DNA from: an uncultured Desulfomonile sp.
GTDB taxonomy: Bacteria > Desulfobacterota > Desulfomonilia > Desulfomonilales > Desulfomonilaceae
Direction: 5' to 3'
Length of the DNA: 5,037 nucleotides
NCBI GenBank assembly: GCA_937915285.1
Contig: CALDNG010000261.1
Span: 1 to 5,037 of the forward strand
The notes beneath the pieces were generated by a model. That model was not told where the DNA came from, ran no database searches, and was given only the letters and a program-made list of their open reading frames with translations. The translations under genes were made by a program, and so were the position numbers. Positions within the stretch are counted from its first letter, which is position 1. Each line of letters opens with the position of its first letter. Shown in pieces: positions 1-5,037 of the stretch.

Positions 1-264
1 CGCTGCTTCTATTAGTTTTAGGTTCAGGTTCAAGCCATTGCGGTTTAGAGTTTTAGCCAAACGCAGCGCTGTTTGGGCCACCTTTTTCGAGTGGCTGACC
101 AGTCTGGAGTCTGCGCCGAAAGATTCGACAAGTAATTCCATGCATTGTGAAGCAGTCGGGATGTCCCTTTCCTCGAAGGAGACAGCTGTGTCCCCATTTT
201 CGGAGAAATGCGCATCAACACCTGACTGTAATCGTTTTTGTCTTATCAATGTCAATAACAACAT
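1..264 (-). CDS. HD-domain protein, N-terminal part only (C-terminal-half homologue of DVU_1551-type NTP transferase/HD protein); runs off left edge
   Basis: An open frame of 88 codons runs from an ATG at 264-262 to the left edge without a stop. From about residue 34 it reads like the start of an HD phosphohydrolase domain: DIPTASQC, then RLVSHSKKVAQTALRLAKTL (residues 54-73), then LIEAA at the edge. In relatives the next residues are the LLHD motif, which would lie outside the window. His57 would be the first metal ligand of the H...HD...D set. In the DVU_1551-type family as I recall it, this domain follows a MobA-like nucleotidyltransferase domain of roughly 200 residues. Here the preceding ligase gene ends at 301, so that domain cannot be present in front. 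The start is uncertain: GAGGGG (270-265) touches the ATG, which is too close, but lies 9 bases from an in-frame TTG at 255-253, the better start. This is either a stand-alone HD protein or a truncated gene. The HD call is fairly sure; the function is not known. Confidence 0.7.
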   Translation of the reverse strand, partial: MLLLTLIRQKRLQSGVDAHFSENGDTAVSFEERDIPTASQCMELLVESFGADSRLVSHSKKVAQTALRLAKTLNRNGLNLNLKLIEAA

Positions 265-270
265 CCCCTC
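265..270 (-). promoter_or_regulatory. Putative ribosome binding site GAGGGG for the HD-domain gene
   Basis: The minus strand reads GAGGGG at 270-265. It abuts the ATG at 264-262 with no spacer but stands 9 bases before the in-frame TTG at 255-253. Spacing therefore favours TTG as the real start, which would shorten the protein by three residues. Confidence 0.4.
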
Positions 271-300
271 AAGTGTTTGTCTAAGGTTGCACCCAGCCCA

Positions 301-1650
301 TTATTTCGAGGTTCCTGAATCACGTCTTACGTCTTGGATGGCACGTTTAATTGCGGTCGACACCGGCTTGTCTACCGCTCCAGCGTACACTGAACCTAAC
401 GACAGGACTCCATCAACTACGGCATTGCTCACAGACGAATTATCGAGCAATCTGAGTCGGACTTCCTGTAGAACGCTTTTGTCGGCGCCTTCTTTCAGTT
501 CCACCATGAAGTCAAGTTGGTCAGAATTGTCTCCGTTGCTCAGGATTGCCCTGTAATCGATGACCTCATCGAGGCCCAATATTGAATCGTCTAATTCGTA
601 AATCCCCAGCCAGTGATTCTTGCCCAGTTTTATGATGTCATTTACCCGAGCCCTTATTTTCTCAAGCCGTCTCAGTTCTGAGCCGCACTGGCAAATCCCT
701 GGAACTATTCGAGACAGGTCTGATGTTTTGTAGCGAATTAGGGGCATGGCCTCCCTGTTCAATGTTGTAAATACCACTTCACCCATGCAGCCCGGCTCCA
801 ATATTTCACCGGTCGCAGGATCGGCTATTTCAAAATAGAGGTCCGATTCGGTCAGATGATATCCGCTGCGAGCCTCGCATTCGAGGCCCCCCAAAAAACC
901 CATCTCCGTAGAGCCGTAATGCCCAAATACCCGGCACTCCCATTGCCGTTCTATCGATGTCAAAACGGTTGGTGTAATGTAATCGGAAGTTAGCAAAACA
1001 CTCTTGACGCTATTTGAGTGAATACCGGAACCAACTCCATGACGAACCAGGGACAGAATATTGGCTGGAATCCCTACTATAACATCTGGTTCATTTCGGC
1101 TAATTTCACTCATGGCATGGACAGGATCACGAACCAGATCATACACCCAACCTGTAGCAGGAATTCTCTCCAGAGAGCGAGTCAACAAATCGCCAATGCT
1201 GTCAGGCCGTTCACCGGGCATCATTATCATCACATTCTGGTTTGCCGCAGTGAACGTGGTCATTCCGTGGTGAAAGAAATCAATGATTCGTTCCATGTCA
1301 TTGCCTGAAAAATAGATTCTCCTGGCATTCGATGAAAGAGTTGATGTCAAGGGGGTGAAAACACGCTCTACCAGACTTTGTGAAACGCAAAGGAATTGTG
1401 AATTATGTTCCTCAAGGTCATGAGAGGTGGTGAATGGAAGTCTGGAAATATCCCTGAGCAAATTGAAAGACTCTATGTTGAAGCAGGAGAAGGCCTTTTT
1501 GTAAAAAGCGCTCGAGGAACTGGAGTAGGATATCGTATGCTTGAGTCTTTCCAGTTGATAAGATTGAAGATCTTTTAGGGAAAGTTGGGTGGCGCGGCAT
1601 CCTGATGAAATTCTTTTAGCAGTCCAGCGATCAAGTGGGGTTATTCTCAT
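301..1650 (-). CDS. PaaK-like AMP-dependent CoA ligase relative (DVU_1553 type), with altered ATP-binding motifs
   Basis: This 449-residue protein has the fold signature of phenylacetate-CoA ligase-type adenylating enzymes and about their usual length. Landmarks are the A5-like motif GHYGSTEMG (residues 243-251), the stretch GEVVFTTLNREAMPLIRYKT (290-309) leading into the A7 aspartate Asp311, and the CQCG knuckle (320-323). Several catalytic elements deviate from the standard. The P-loop expected as TSGTTGxPK reads TSTLSSNAR (102-110), with no glycines. The TGD of motif A7 is TSD (309-311). The C-terminal tail, GKAKR in PaaK, reads STAIKRA (431-437), so the usual A10 lysine seems to be missing. 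Canonical members make an acyl-adenylate and then an acyl-CoA in the cytoplasm. This copy may have lost or changed that chemistry, perhaps binding a carboxylate without activating it. Its ATG lies 3 bases after the trsS stop with GGAGG 7 bases upstream. Family assignment is good; the substrate is unknown. Confidence 0.85.
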   Translation of the reverse strand: MRITPLDRWTAKRISSGCRATQLSLKDLQSYQLERLKHTISYSSSSSAFYKKAFSCFNIESFNLLRDISRLPFTTSHDLEEHNSQFLCVSQSLVERVFTPLTSTLSSNARRIYFSGNDMERIIDFFHHGMTTFTAANQNVMIMMPGERPDSIGDLLTRSLERIPATGWVYDLVRDPVHAMSEISRNEPDVIVGIPANILSLVRHGVGSGIHSNSVKSVLLTSDYITPTVLTSIERQWECRVFGHYGSTEMGFLGGLECEARSGYHLTESDLYFEIADPATGEILEPGCMGEVVFTTLNREAMPLIRYKTSDLSRIVPGICQCGSELRRLEKIRARVNDIIKLGKNHWLGIYELDDSILGLDEVIDYRAILSNGDNSDQLDFMVELKEGADKSVLQEVRLRLLDNSSVSNAVVDGVLSLGSVYAGAVDKPVSTAIKRAIQDVRRDSGTSK

Positions 1651-1653
1651 CTC

Positions 1654-3021
1654 CTAACCTCCACCCCTATAAAGATAATGGCCGTCTGCACTGGTAAGAT
1701 TGTAGGCGCAAAAAGGAACTATTTTTCCAGATTCTGCGACCACATGTATGCAACATTCCCTCAGACGATTTAGGTCCAGGTTCCAGACATCCTGAAAAGC
1801 CATTGCCGAGATACACAAAAGATGCGTTCGAGATCGAGAGAGCAACGTTTCCCAATATCCAAAATTGATTCCACATTCTGCACCGGTGTCTTCCTGTAGA
1901 CTTCTTTGTGACCAGTTCCTTGAGACAAACTCTCGAGCCTTTTTGGCTCCTGTCTCCGCTAGTTCGGGTTCAGTTAGTCTTTTGAAAGAATCGATTCTGG
2001 TCAGGGGAGCCAGCTCGCCATTTGGCATGAGCACAAAATTTCCGTGGAAGGAGCACATCGAATTCTCACATCCTGGTGGAAGAAAATTTTCCATTCTGAT
2101 GGCCCCTGAAGTCTGAACTTCGATCATCTTCATAAGCTCTGGAAGGGTTAGACGCTCGTCACAGTGAGTTCCTGACGGATACCTGCCAAAATAACTGACT
2201 GGCTGGAAATGAACCCCCCTTACCACTTCAAGCCGTTCGGCAGCAAATCGGAGTATGTTTCCAACGTCATCAGTGTTTACTCCGGGAACCAGTGTAGGGA
2301 CCAGCGTCACACCGAGCCCGTTTTGCTCACAATTTCGTATCGCTTCCAATTTGTCGTCATATATGTCCCTGCCCCTCAAATTTAGGTAAATCTCTGGGCT
2401 GGTTCCGTCGAATTGCAGAAAAACTGAAGAGAGACCGGCTGCTTTGAGACTGCTCGCGTAATCCTTGTCAAACGCCAATCTTAGTCCGTTTGTGTTGAGT
2501 TGTATGAAATCAAATCCGAGCTGTTTTCCAATTGCGATGACCTCAGTAAGATCATCTCGCATCGTGGGCTCGCCTCCGGAAAGTTGAACATTGCAAACTC
2601 TTCCAGACGAAAGCAGTGTCTCATACCATTTGCGAATGGTCGACAATTCCGGGTCTATAGAAGGGGTTGGGACTGAGTTTGCAAAGCAATAGGCGCAATT
2701 GAGATTGCATCTTTTCGTGACTTCGAGCAGGGCAGTGCAGGTCTGCTGAGCATGTTGGGGACATAAGCCGCAGTCAAACGGACATCCATTTTCAGTAATT
2801 GTGTTGGGAGCAGGATTGGAATAGGGTATTTTCACTCTCAGCCAGTCCGTAAGTGACGGCTGTCCTCTCCAGACCACGGTTGCGTAATCGCCATGCGCCG
2901 GACACGTTTTCGACAAATAAACCTCATGTCCCACTAACAGCAATTCCGCCGGTATTTTTGACAAACATTGAGGACAAAGACTTTCAGTGAGTGAAATTCG
3001 TTGACCTTGCTTGCTGTTCAT
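1654..3021 (-). CDS. trsS: Radical SAM protein TrsS (Cys-only form; COG1964/tetraether-synthase-like architecture)
   Basis: This 455-residue enzyme is a radical SAM protein. The cluster motif is C105xxxC109xxC112 (RCNLNCAYC), preceded by LLEVT, with the SAM-contacting SGGEP at 148-152. An N-terminal Cys knuckle (SLCPQC at 14-19, TCPAHG at 39-44) resembles a rubredoxin-like or zinc-ribbon domain. It is followed by a second CxxxCxxC, NGCPFDCGLC, with C80, C84 and C87, then C95. After the barrel come PPGCENSMCSFHG (316-327), MPNGELAPLTR (332-342), ISAMAFQDVWNLDL (404-417), CCIHV (423-427) and PFCAYNLTSADG (436-447). This order matches the COG1964 group that includes tetraether lipid synthase, so several auxiliary Fe-S clusters are likely. 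The family name allows a selenoprotein, but this gene reads through with no in-frame TGA, so Cys occupies any Sec site. It overlaps the upstream gene by 4 bases (ATGA) and lies between the C-GCAxxG-C-C and ligase genes. Family call is strong; the substrate is unknown. Confidence 0.9.
   Translation of the reverse strand: MNSKQGQRISLTESLCPQCLSKIPAELLLVGHEVYLSKTCPAHGDYATVVWRGQPSLTDWLRVKIPYSNPAPNTITENGCPFDCGLCPQHAQQTCTALLEVTKRCNLNCAYCFANSVPTPSIDPELSTIRKWYETLLSSGRVCNVQLSGGEPTMRDDLTEVIAIGKQLGFDFIQLNTNGLRLAFDKDYASSLKAAGLSSVFLQFDGTSPEIYLNLRGRDIYDDKLEAIRNCEQNGLGVTLVPTLVPGVNTDDVGNILRFAAERLEVVRGVHFQPVSYFGRYPSGTHCDERLTLPELMKMIEVQTSGAIRMENFLPPGCENSMCSFHGNFVLMPNGELAPLTRIDSFKRLTEPELAETGAKKAREFVSRNWSQRSLQEDTGAECGINFGYWETLLSRSRTHLLCISAMAFQDVWNLDLNRLRECCIHVVAESGKIVPFCAYNLTSADGHYLYRGGG
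1658..1662 (-). promoter_or_regulatory. Shine-Dalgarno GGAGG for the CoA ligase-like gene
   Basis: GGAGG on the minus strand sits inside the last codons of trsS, 7 bases before the ATG at 1650-1648. A second GGAG directly touches the ATG. The strong site supports this start and implies coupling to translation of trsS. Confidence 0.7.
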
Positions 3022-3461
3022 AATTTGCTCTCGGACATGTCGAACCCATTGCTGTCGAGCAAGGATTTCACTTTTTCATAGGTTTTTGTAACAATCGTCG
3101 GGCACCTCAACTTCTGGTTTTCCGGATGGTCGTCGAGAATGGTGGAGCAGTTAATCCCTCCGTAACAACCCGCAAATTCATTTGAAAACCATTCATGCAA
3201 ATCTGAAATCATCAGGTTAAGCCTTGGGTCGTCCTCTTCTTCGGGTAGGGCTCTGCCTGCGTAAAGTGCCAGTAAGCAGGCTCCACCGGTTAAAGATCCG
3301 CATACATCGCCGCAGAATCCTATTCCTCCGGCAAGACCCTGCATTGCCCTTACAAGGTCGTCGTTCTTTTTGCCCTGGGCGCCCAGGCCCATGAGGATAA
3401 GAATTTGACTGCAATGAAAACCTTGGCTGGACAACTCCAGCATTTGAAGCAATTCATCCAT
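3018..3461 (-). CDS. C-GCAxxG-C-C family protein (DVU_1555 type)
   Basis: This 147-residue soluble protein has the spaced cysteines of the C_GCAxxG_C_C family. They are GFHCSQ (Cys17), the glycine-rich GGIGFCGDVCGSLTGGAC (residues 45-62, with Cys50, Cys54 and Cys62), GCYGGINC (Cys99, Cys105) and LRCPTIV (Cys120). Cys17, Cys54, Cys105 and Cys120 appear to be the standard four; Cys50, Cys62 and Cys99 are extra. The family is thought to bind a metal or redox cofactor, but no reaction is established to my knowledge. The helix between Cys62 and Cys99 carries an acidic stretch, PEEEDDPR. The start ATG shares one base with the methyltransferase stop (TAATG), and the stop overlaps the trsS ATG (ATGA). 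It is therefore made together with TrsM and TrsS and may be their partner or substrate carrier. There is no signal peptide or membrane segment. Confidence 0.85.
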   Translation of the reverse strand: MDELLQMLELSSQGFHCSQILILMGLGAQGKKNDDLVRAMQGLAGGIGFCGDVCGSLTGGACLLALYAGRALPEEEDDPRLNLMISDLHEWFSNEFAGCYGGINCSTILDDHPENQKLRCPTIVTKTYEKVKSLLDSNGFDMSESKL

Positions 3462-4237
3462 TATTTGTGACCCTGCGCAGGCCCATTTCGCCTGAATGAA
3501 TCTGTTTTAGAGGCCAACAGCATGTAATAGCCCGGTTTAGCCTTTCTCATCGATTGCTCGAAAACCTGCAAACCATCACAATCTGCCAACATTTGGCGCC
3601 AAAAAAGTTCCATGGACCCATACATCAGGATAAGCCGGACAGCGAAGTCCTTTAAAATTCTCGAATGATCTTCCCAAACCGAAATTCCGAAACCGGATTG
3701 CTCAAGCAGGTCTAAGATTTGATCTTTTGATTTTGCTCCTTTGAAGCAACATTCTGACCCTATACTGTCCCCCAACTCAATTTCAGGGAACTGCCTGAGG
3801 TAAACATCGGTCACTATGAGTTTACCCCCTTTTTTGAGGATGCGGTTCAATTCGGCCATCACGGCGTTCGAATAAGAGACTAAAGAAAGACTGCACTCGA
3901 CCAACACTGCGTCAAGCGAATCATCCCTAAAAGGTAATTCATGGAAATCCCCCCTGATTAGACTATCTGACGAAGTCATTTCCGAAGAAAGTCCCAACAT
4001 TTTTTCCGATTTGTCGAGGCCGAATGCGTTGATATCCGCATGGTTCAACCGAACATATTCCAGCGAAGCCCCTGCTCCGCAGCCCAAGTCCACCATAGTG
4101 GATCCCGGAGACAATTCTGCAAGTTCAAATGACCTTCTGGTCAACGCCAGGCCACCAGGCCGGGTCCCTTCAGCCGCCCATCCCATCGAGGCCAATTCCT
4201 CATAGACTTTGACAGCAGAATTGATTACAGAATCCAT
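3461..4237 (-). CDS. trsM: Class I SAM-dependent methyltransferase TrsM (DVU_1556 type)
   Basis: This 258-residue protein is a Rossmann-fold (Methyltransf_11-like) methyltransferase. Motif I is VDLGCGAGA (49-57). The ribose-binding acidic residue is Asp75 in FGLDKSEKML, and GDFHELPF (96-103) gives the adenine-side Asp97. Motif II is LDAVLVEC (108-115), and the motif III region is LKKGGKLIVTDVY (134-146). The N-terminal RPGGLALTRR (26-35) and the C-terminal block ECCFKGA (162-168), WEDHSRILK (188-196), YGSMELFW (206-213) and KPGYYMLLASK (234-244) look specific to this family and not to generic methyltransferases. The vicinal Cys163-Cys164 pair is notable. The protein transfers a methyl group from SAM to an unknown acceptor in the cytoplasm. 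Pairing with a radical SAM enzyme in every member of this neighbourhood I recall suggests sequential action on the same substrate. The ATG overlaps the previous stop by one base (TAATG), with GGAAG 7 bases upstream. Confidence 0.85.
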   Translation of the reverse strand: MDSVINSAVKVYEELASMGWAAEGTRPGGLALTRRSFELAELSPGSTMVDLGCGAGASLEYVRLNHADINAFGLDKSEKMLGLSSEMTSSDSLIRGDFHELPFRDDSLDAVLVECSLSLVSYSNAVMAELNRILKKGGKLIVTDVYLRQFPEIELGDSIGSECCFKGAKSKDQILDLLEQSGFGISVWEDHSRILKDFAVRLILMYGSMELFWRQMLADCDGLQVFEQSMRKAKPGYYMLLASKTDSFRRNGPAQGHK

Positions 4238-4449
4238 TACTTGTCTTCCAACAACCTTTCAATTTCTGCCATCTTTGTTAGAGCAAGTTGTTCCGGAATG
4301 AATACCTGACCGCATTTGGAACAGACTGGAAGATCTACCGGATATCCGCTACCCATATAGCGGACTTCTACCTGCGTGAAGGTCAATGCGATTCCGCATG
4401 AGGCGCATTCCCACTGGCCTAGTTCATCTTTGCCAACATACCCGCTCAC
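4237..4449 (-). CDS. Small two-CxxC protein (DVU_1557-type redox/zinc-ribbon protein)
   Basis: This 70-residue protein contains WECASCG (Cys15, Cys18) and PVCSKCGQVF (Cys43, Cys46). The central segment ALTFTQVEVRYMGSGYPVDL sits between them, and the C-terminal helix ends in ERLLEDK. Two CxxC knuckles about 25 residues apart fit a rubredoxin-like or zinc-ribbon fold binding Fe or Zn. Whether it carries electrons or only has a structural metal cannot be told from sequence. The start is GTG at 4449-4447. It shares its first base with the stop TAG of the upstream gene, and GGAGGAG lies 8 bases before it, which settles this start. The full length, both cysteine pairs and the ending agree with the DVU_1557 family as I recall it. 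Its position between the oxidoreductase and TrsM suggests a small electron-transfer partner for the flavoprotein or the radical SAM enzyme. Confidence 0.8.
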   Translation of the reverse strand: MSGYVGKDELGQWECASCGIALTFTQVEVRYMGSGYPVDLPVCSKCGQVFIPEQLALTKMAEIERLLEDK

Positions 4450-5037
4450 TATCTGTTCTCCTCCACGACCTGCATTCGGTGACTGTAAGCCCCATGGACC
4501 TCAAAGCCATCGTCTTTGGCAGAGTACTCAACCCAGTACGTCACCTTGGATGGGGCGTGATGAGCAAGGAAATGTCCATTCGATCTGTTTAGAAGTTTAC
4601 GTCCGGACTTCTCAGCATGGTCAATCACCTGTCTGACGTCGTCATCCAGAATCATTCTACTGGATAGAATGTCGCGGACTTCTCCTGATAAGTACAGTTT
4701 GATCCTAGTGTTTTCTCGAGGACTACTCACGGTTTCTCCCCATAGCCTATCCAGTAGTGAGCGTTTAAGAAACTTGCGCCTGTTTCGTATCGTCGAGTAA
4801 TCAACCGGTATTTTGCCATTTTCGACAACCCCGGTTGATCCGAATATTATTTCGAGCATGTGAAACGTTTTTTTTCCCTGTGCCCTGAAATGGTCCTGAC
4901 AGACGGCACAGTAAGCTATGTAATCGTTGAGACTTGAAAATGCCCTCCTGTCGGCTACCCGTTCGGAAAGTTCCCGGTTTGCAAAGCTCATCAAACCACC
5001 GTAACCGCAACATTCGGTCAAATTGCGGTTCAAAGGA
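4449..5037 (-). CDS. Pyridine nucleotide-disulfide oxidoreductase/dicluster-binding protein, C-terminal fragment; runs off right edge
   Basis: About 195 codons of the 3' end are present; the frame is open to the right edge. A TTG near the edge could be read as a start but falls inside the conserved domain, so the gene is cut by the window. The visible part opens with the second half of a CCG (heterodisulfide reductase B/GlpC-like) domain: TECCGYGGLMSFAN, then 32 residues later YCAVCQDHF. Cys-Cys-Gly and CxxC are the expected cluster or disulfide-reducing ligands. GKKTFHMLEIIFG follows. After a basic linker comes a separate domain with EVRDILSSRMILDDDVRQVI, HAEKSGRKLLNR, KVTYWVEYS and AYSHRM, whose function I do not know. 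In DVU_1558-type proteins the N-terminal part, outside this window, is an FAD/NAD(P)-binding oxidoreductase, so the whole protein probably feeds electrons from a pyridine nucleotide to the operon's chemistry. Its stop shares a base with the next gene's GTG. Confidence 0.8.
   Translation of the reverse strand, partial: PLNRNLTECCGYGGLMSFANRELSERVADRRAFSSLNDYIAYCAVCQDHFRAQGKKTFHMLEIIFGSTGVVENGKIPVDYSTIRNRRKFLKRSLLDRLWGETVSSPRENTRIKLYLSGEVRDILSSRMILDDDVRQVIDHAEKSGRKLLNRSNGHFLAHHAPSKVTYWVEYSAKDDGFEVHGAYSHRMQVVEENR
4458..4464 (-). promoter_or_regulatory. Shine-Dalgarno GGAGGAG deciding the GTG start of the two-CxxC protein
   Basis: The minus strand reads GGAGGAG at 4464-4458, within the last codons of the upstream gene and 8 bases before the GTG at 4449-4447. 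The strength and spacing compensate for the non-ATG start and support stop-start coupling (TAGTG). Confidence 0.7.

Noticed and set aside
265..300. Terminator or promoter between the ligase and HD-domain genes
   Set aside because: The gap is too short, with no GC-rich hairpin followed by a T run and no convincing -10/-35 pair.
38..556. Plus-strand reading frame of about 172 codons
   Set aside because: It lies antisense to the ligase C-terminus and the HD-domain frame, both of which have family motifs. Its own translation shows no recognisable domain.
1018..1308. Plus-strand reading frames inside the ligase gene
   Set aside because: They are antisense shadows of conserved ligase codons, with no ribosome binding site of note and no family resemblance.
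4376..4636. Plus-strand frames across the junction of the oxidoreductase and two-CxxC genes
   Set aside because: They overlap two minus-strand genes with clear cysteine motifs, and their translations are low in recognisable pattern.
4868..4875. Run of eight T (A8 on the coding strand) as a possible programmed frameshift site
   Set aside because: The zero frame continues through the run (GKKTFH) into conserved sequence. No stem-loop or useful alternative frame was seen.
38..5027. ATTGCGGTT occurring near both ends of the window as a possible direct repeat
   Set aside because: Only nine bases match, both copies lie within coding sequence in unrelated contexts, and such a match is expected by chance.
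5031..5033. TTG as the true start of the right-edge gene
   Set aside because: The frame is open upstream to the edge and the TTG falls just before the ECCGYGG motif, inside a conserved domain, so it is an internal leucine codon.

Overview
The window is a solid block of minus-strand genes read from the right edge (5037) to the left edge (1). It holds seven coding segments with almost no intergenic DNA: five complete genes, one gene cut by the right edge and one cut by the left edge. I recognise the set and its order as the conserved neighbourhood known from Desulfovibrio as the DVU_1551-DVU_1558 region, the TrsS/TrsM group. This recognition comes from remembered family sequences and not from a search. 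Base composition is moderate by eye. The gene set, the many cysteine clusters and the radical SAM enzyme point to a strict anaerobe, most likely a sulfate-reducing or related member of the Desulfobacterota. That taxonomic call is inference.

The layout in transcription order is as follows. (1) 5037-4449 is the C-terminal part of a pyridine nucleotide-disulfide oxidoreductase/dicluster-binding protein, showing the second half of a CCG cysteine domain and a C-terminal domain of unknown function. (2) 4449-4237 is a 70-residue protein with two CxxC knuckles (DVU_1557 type). (3) 4237-3461 is a class I SAM methyltransferase (TrsM, DVU_1556 type). (4) 3461-3018 is a C-GCAxxG-C-C protein (DVU_1555 type). 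(5) 3021-1654 is the radical SAM protein TrsS, with an architecture resembling tetraether lipid synthase-like (COG1964) enzymes. (6) 1650-301 is a PaaK-like AMP-dependent CoA ligase relative (DVU_1553 type) whose ATP-binding motifs look eroded. (7) 264-1 is the start of an HD-domain protein matching the C-terminal half of DVU_1551-type NTP transferase/HD proteins. The nucleotidyltransferase half does not fit in front of it.

Successive genes overlap by 1, 1, 1 and 4 bases, followed by gaps of 3 and then 36-45 bases, so this is one translationally coupled operon. No promoter, terminator, RNA gene, repeat array or mobile element is visible, and no stretch over 300 bases lacks a gene. Together the genes suggest an anaerobic modification pathway. 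An electron-input flavoprotein with a CCG domain, a small CxxC protein and a Cys-rich protein would support redox or cluster chemistry. TrsS and TrsM would do radical and methyl-transfer chemistry, and a ligase-like protein would activate or bind a carboxylate. The substrate is unknown. In Desulfovibrio the neighbourhood lies beside a molybdenum aldehyde oxidoreductase and an XdhC-like gene, which hints at a role with a molybdenum hydroxylase or its cofactor. Nothing in this window proves that.
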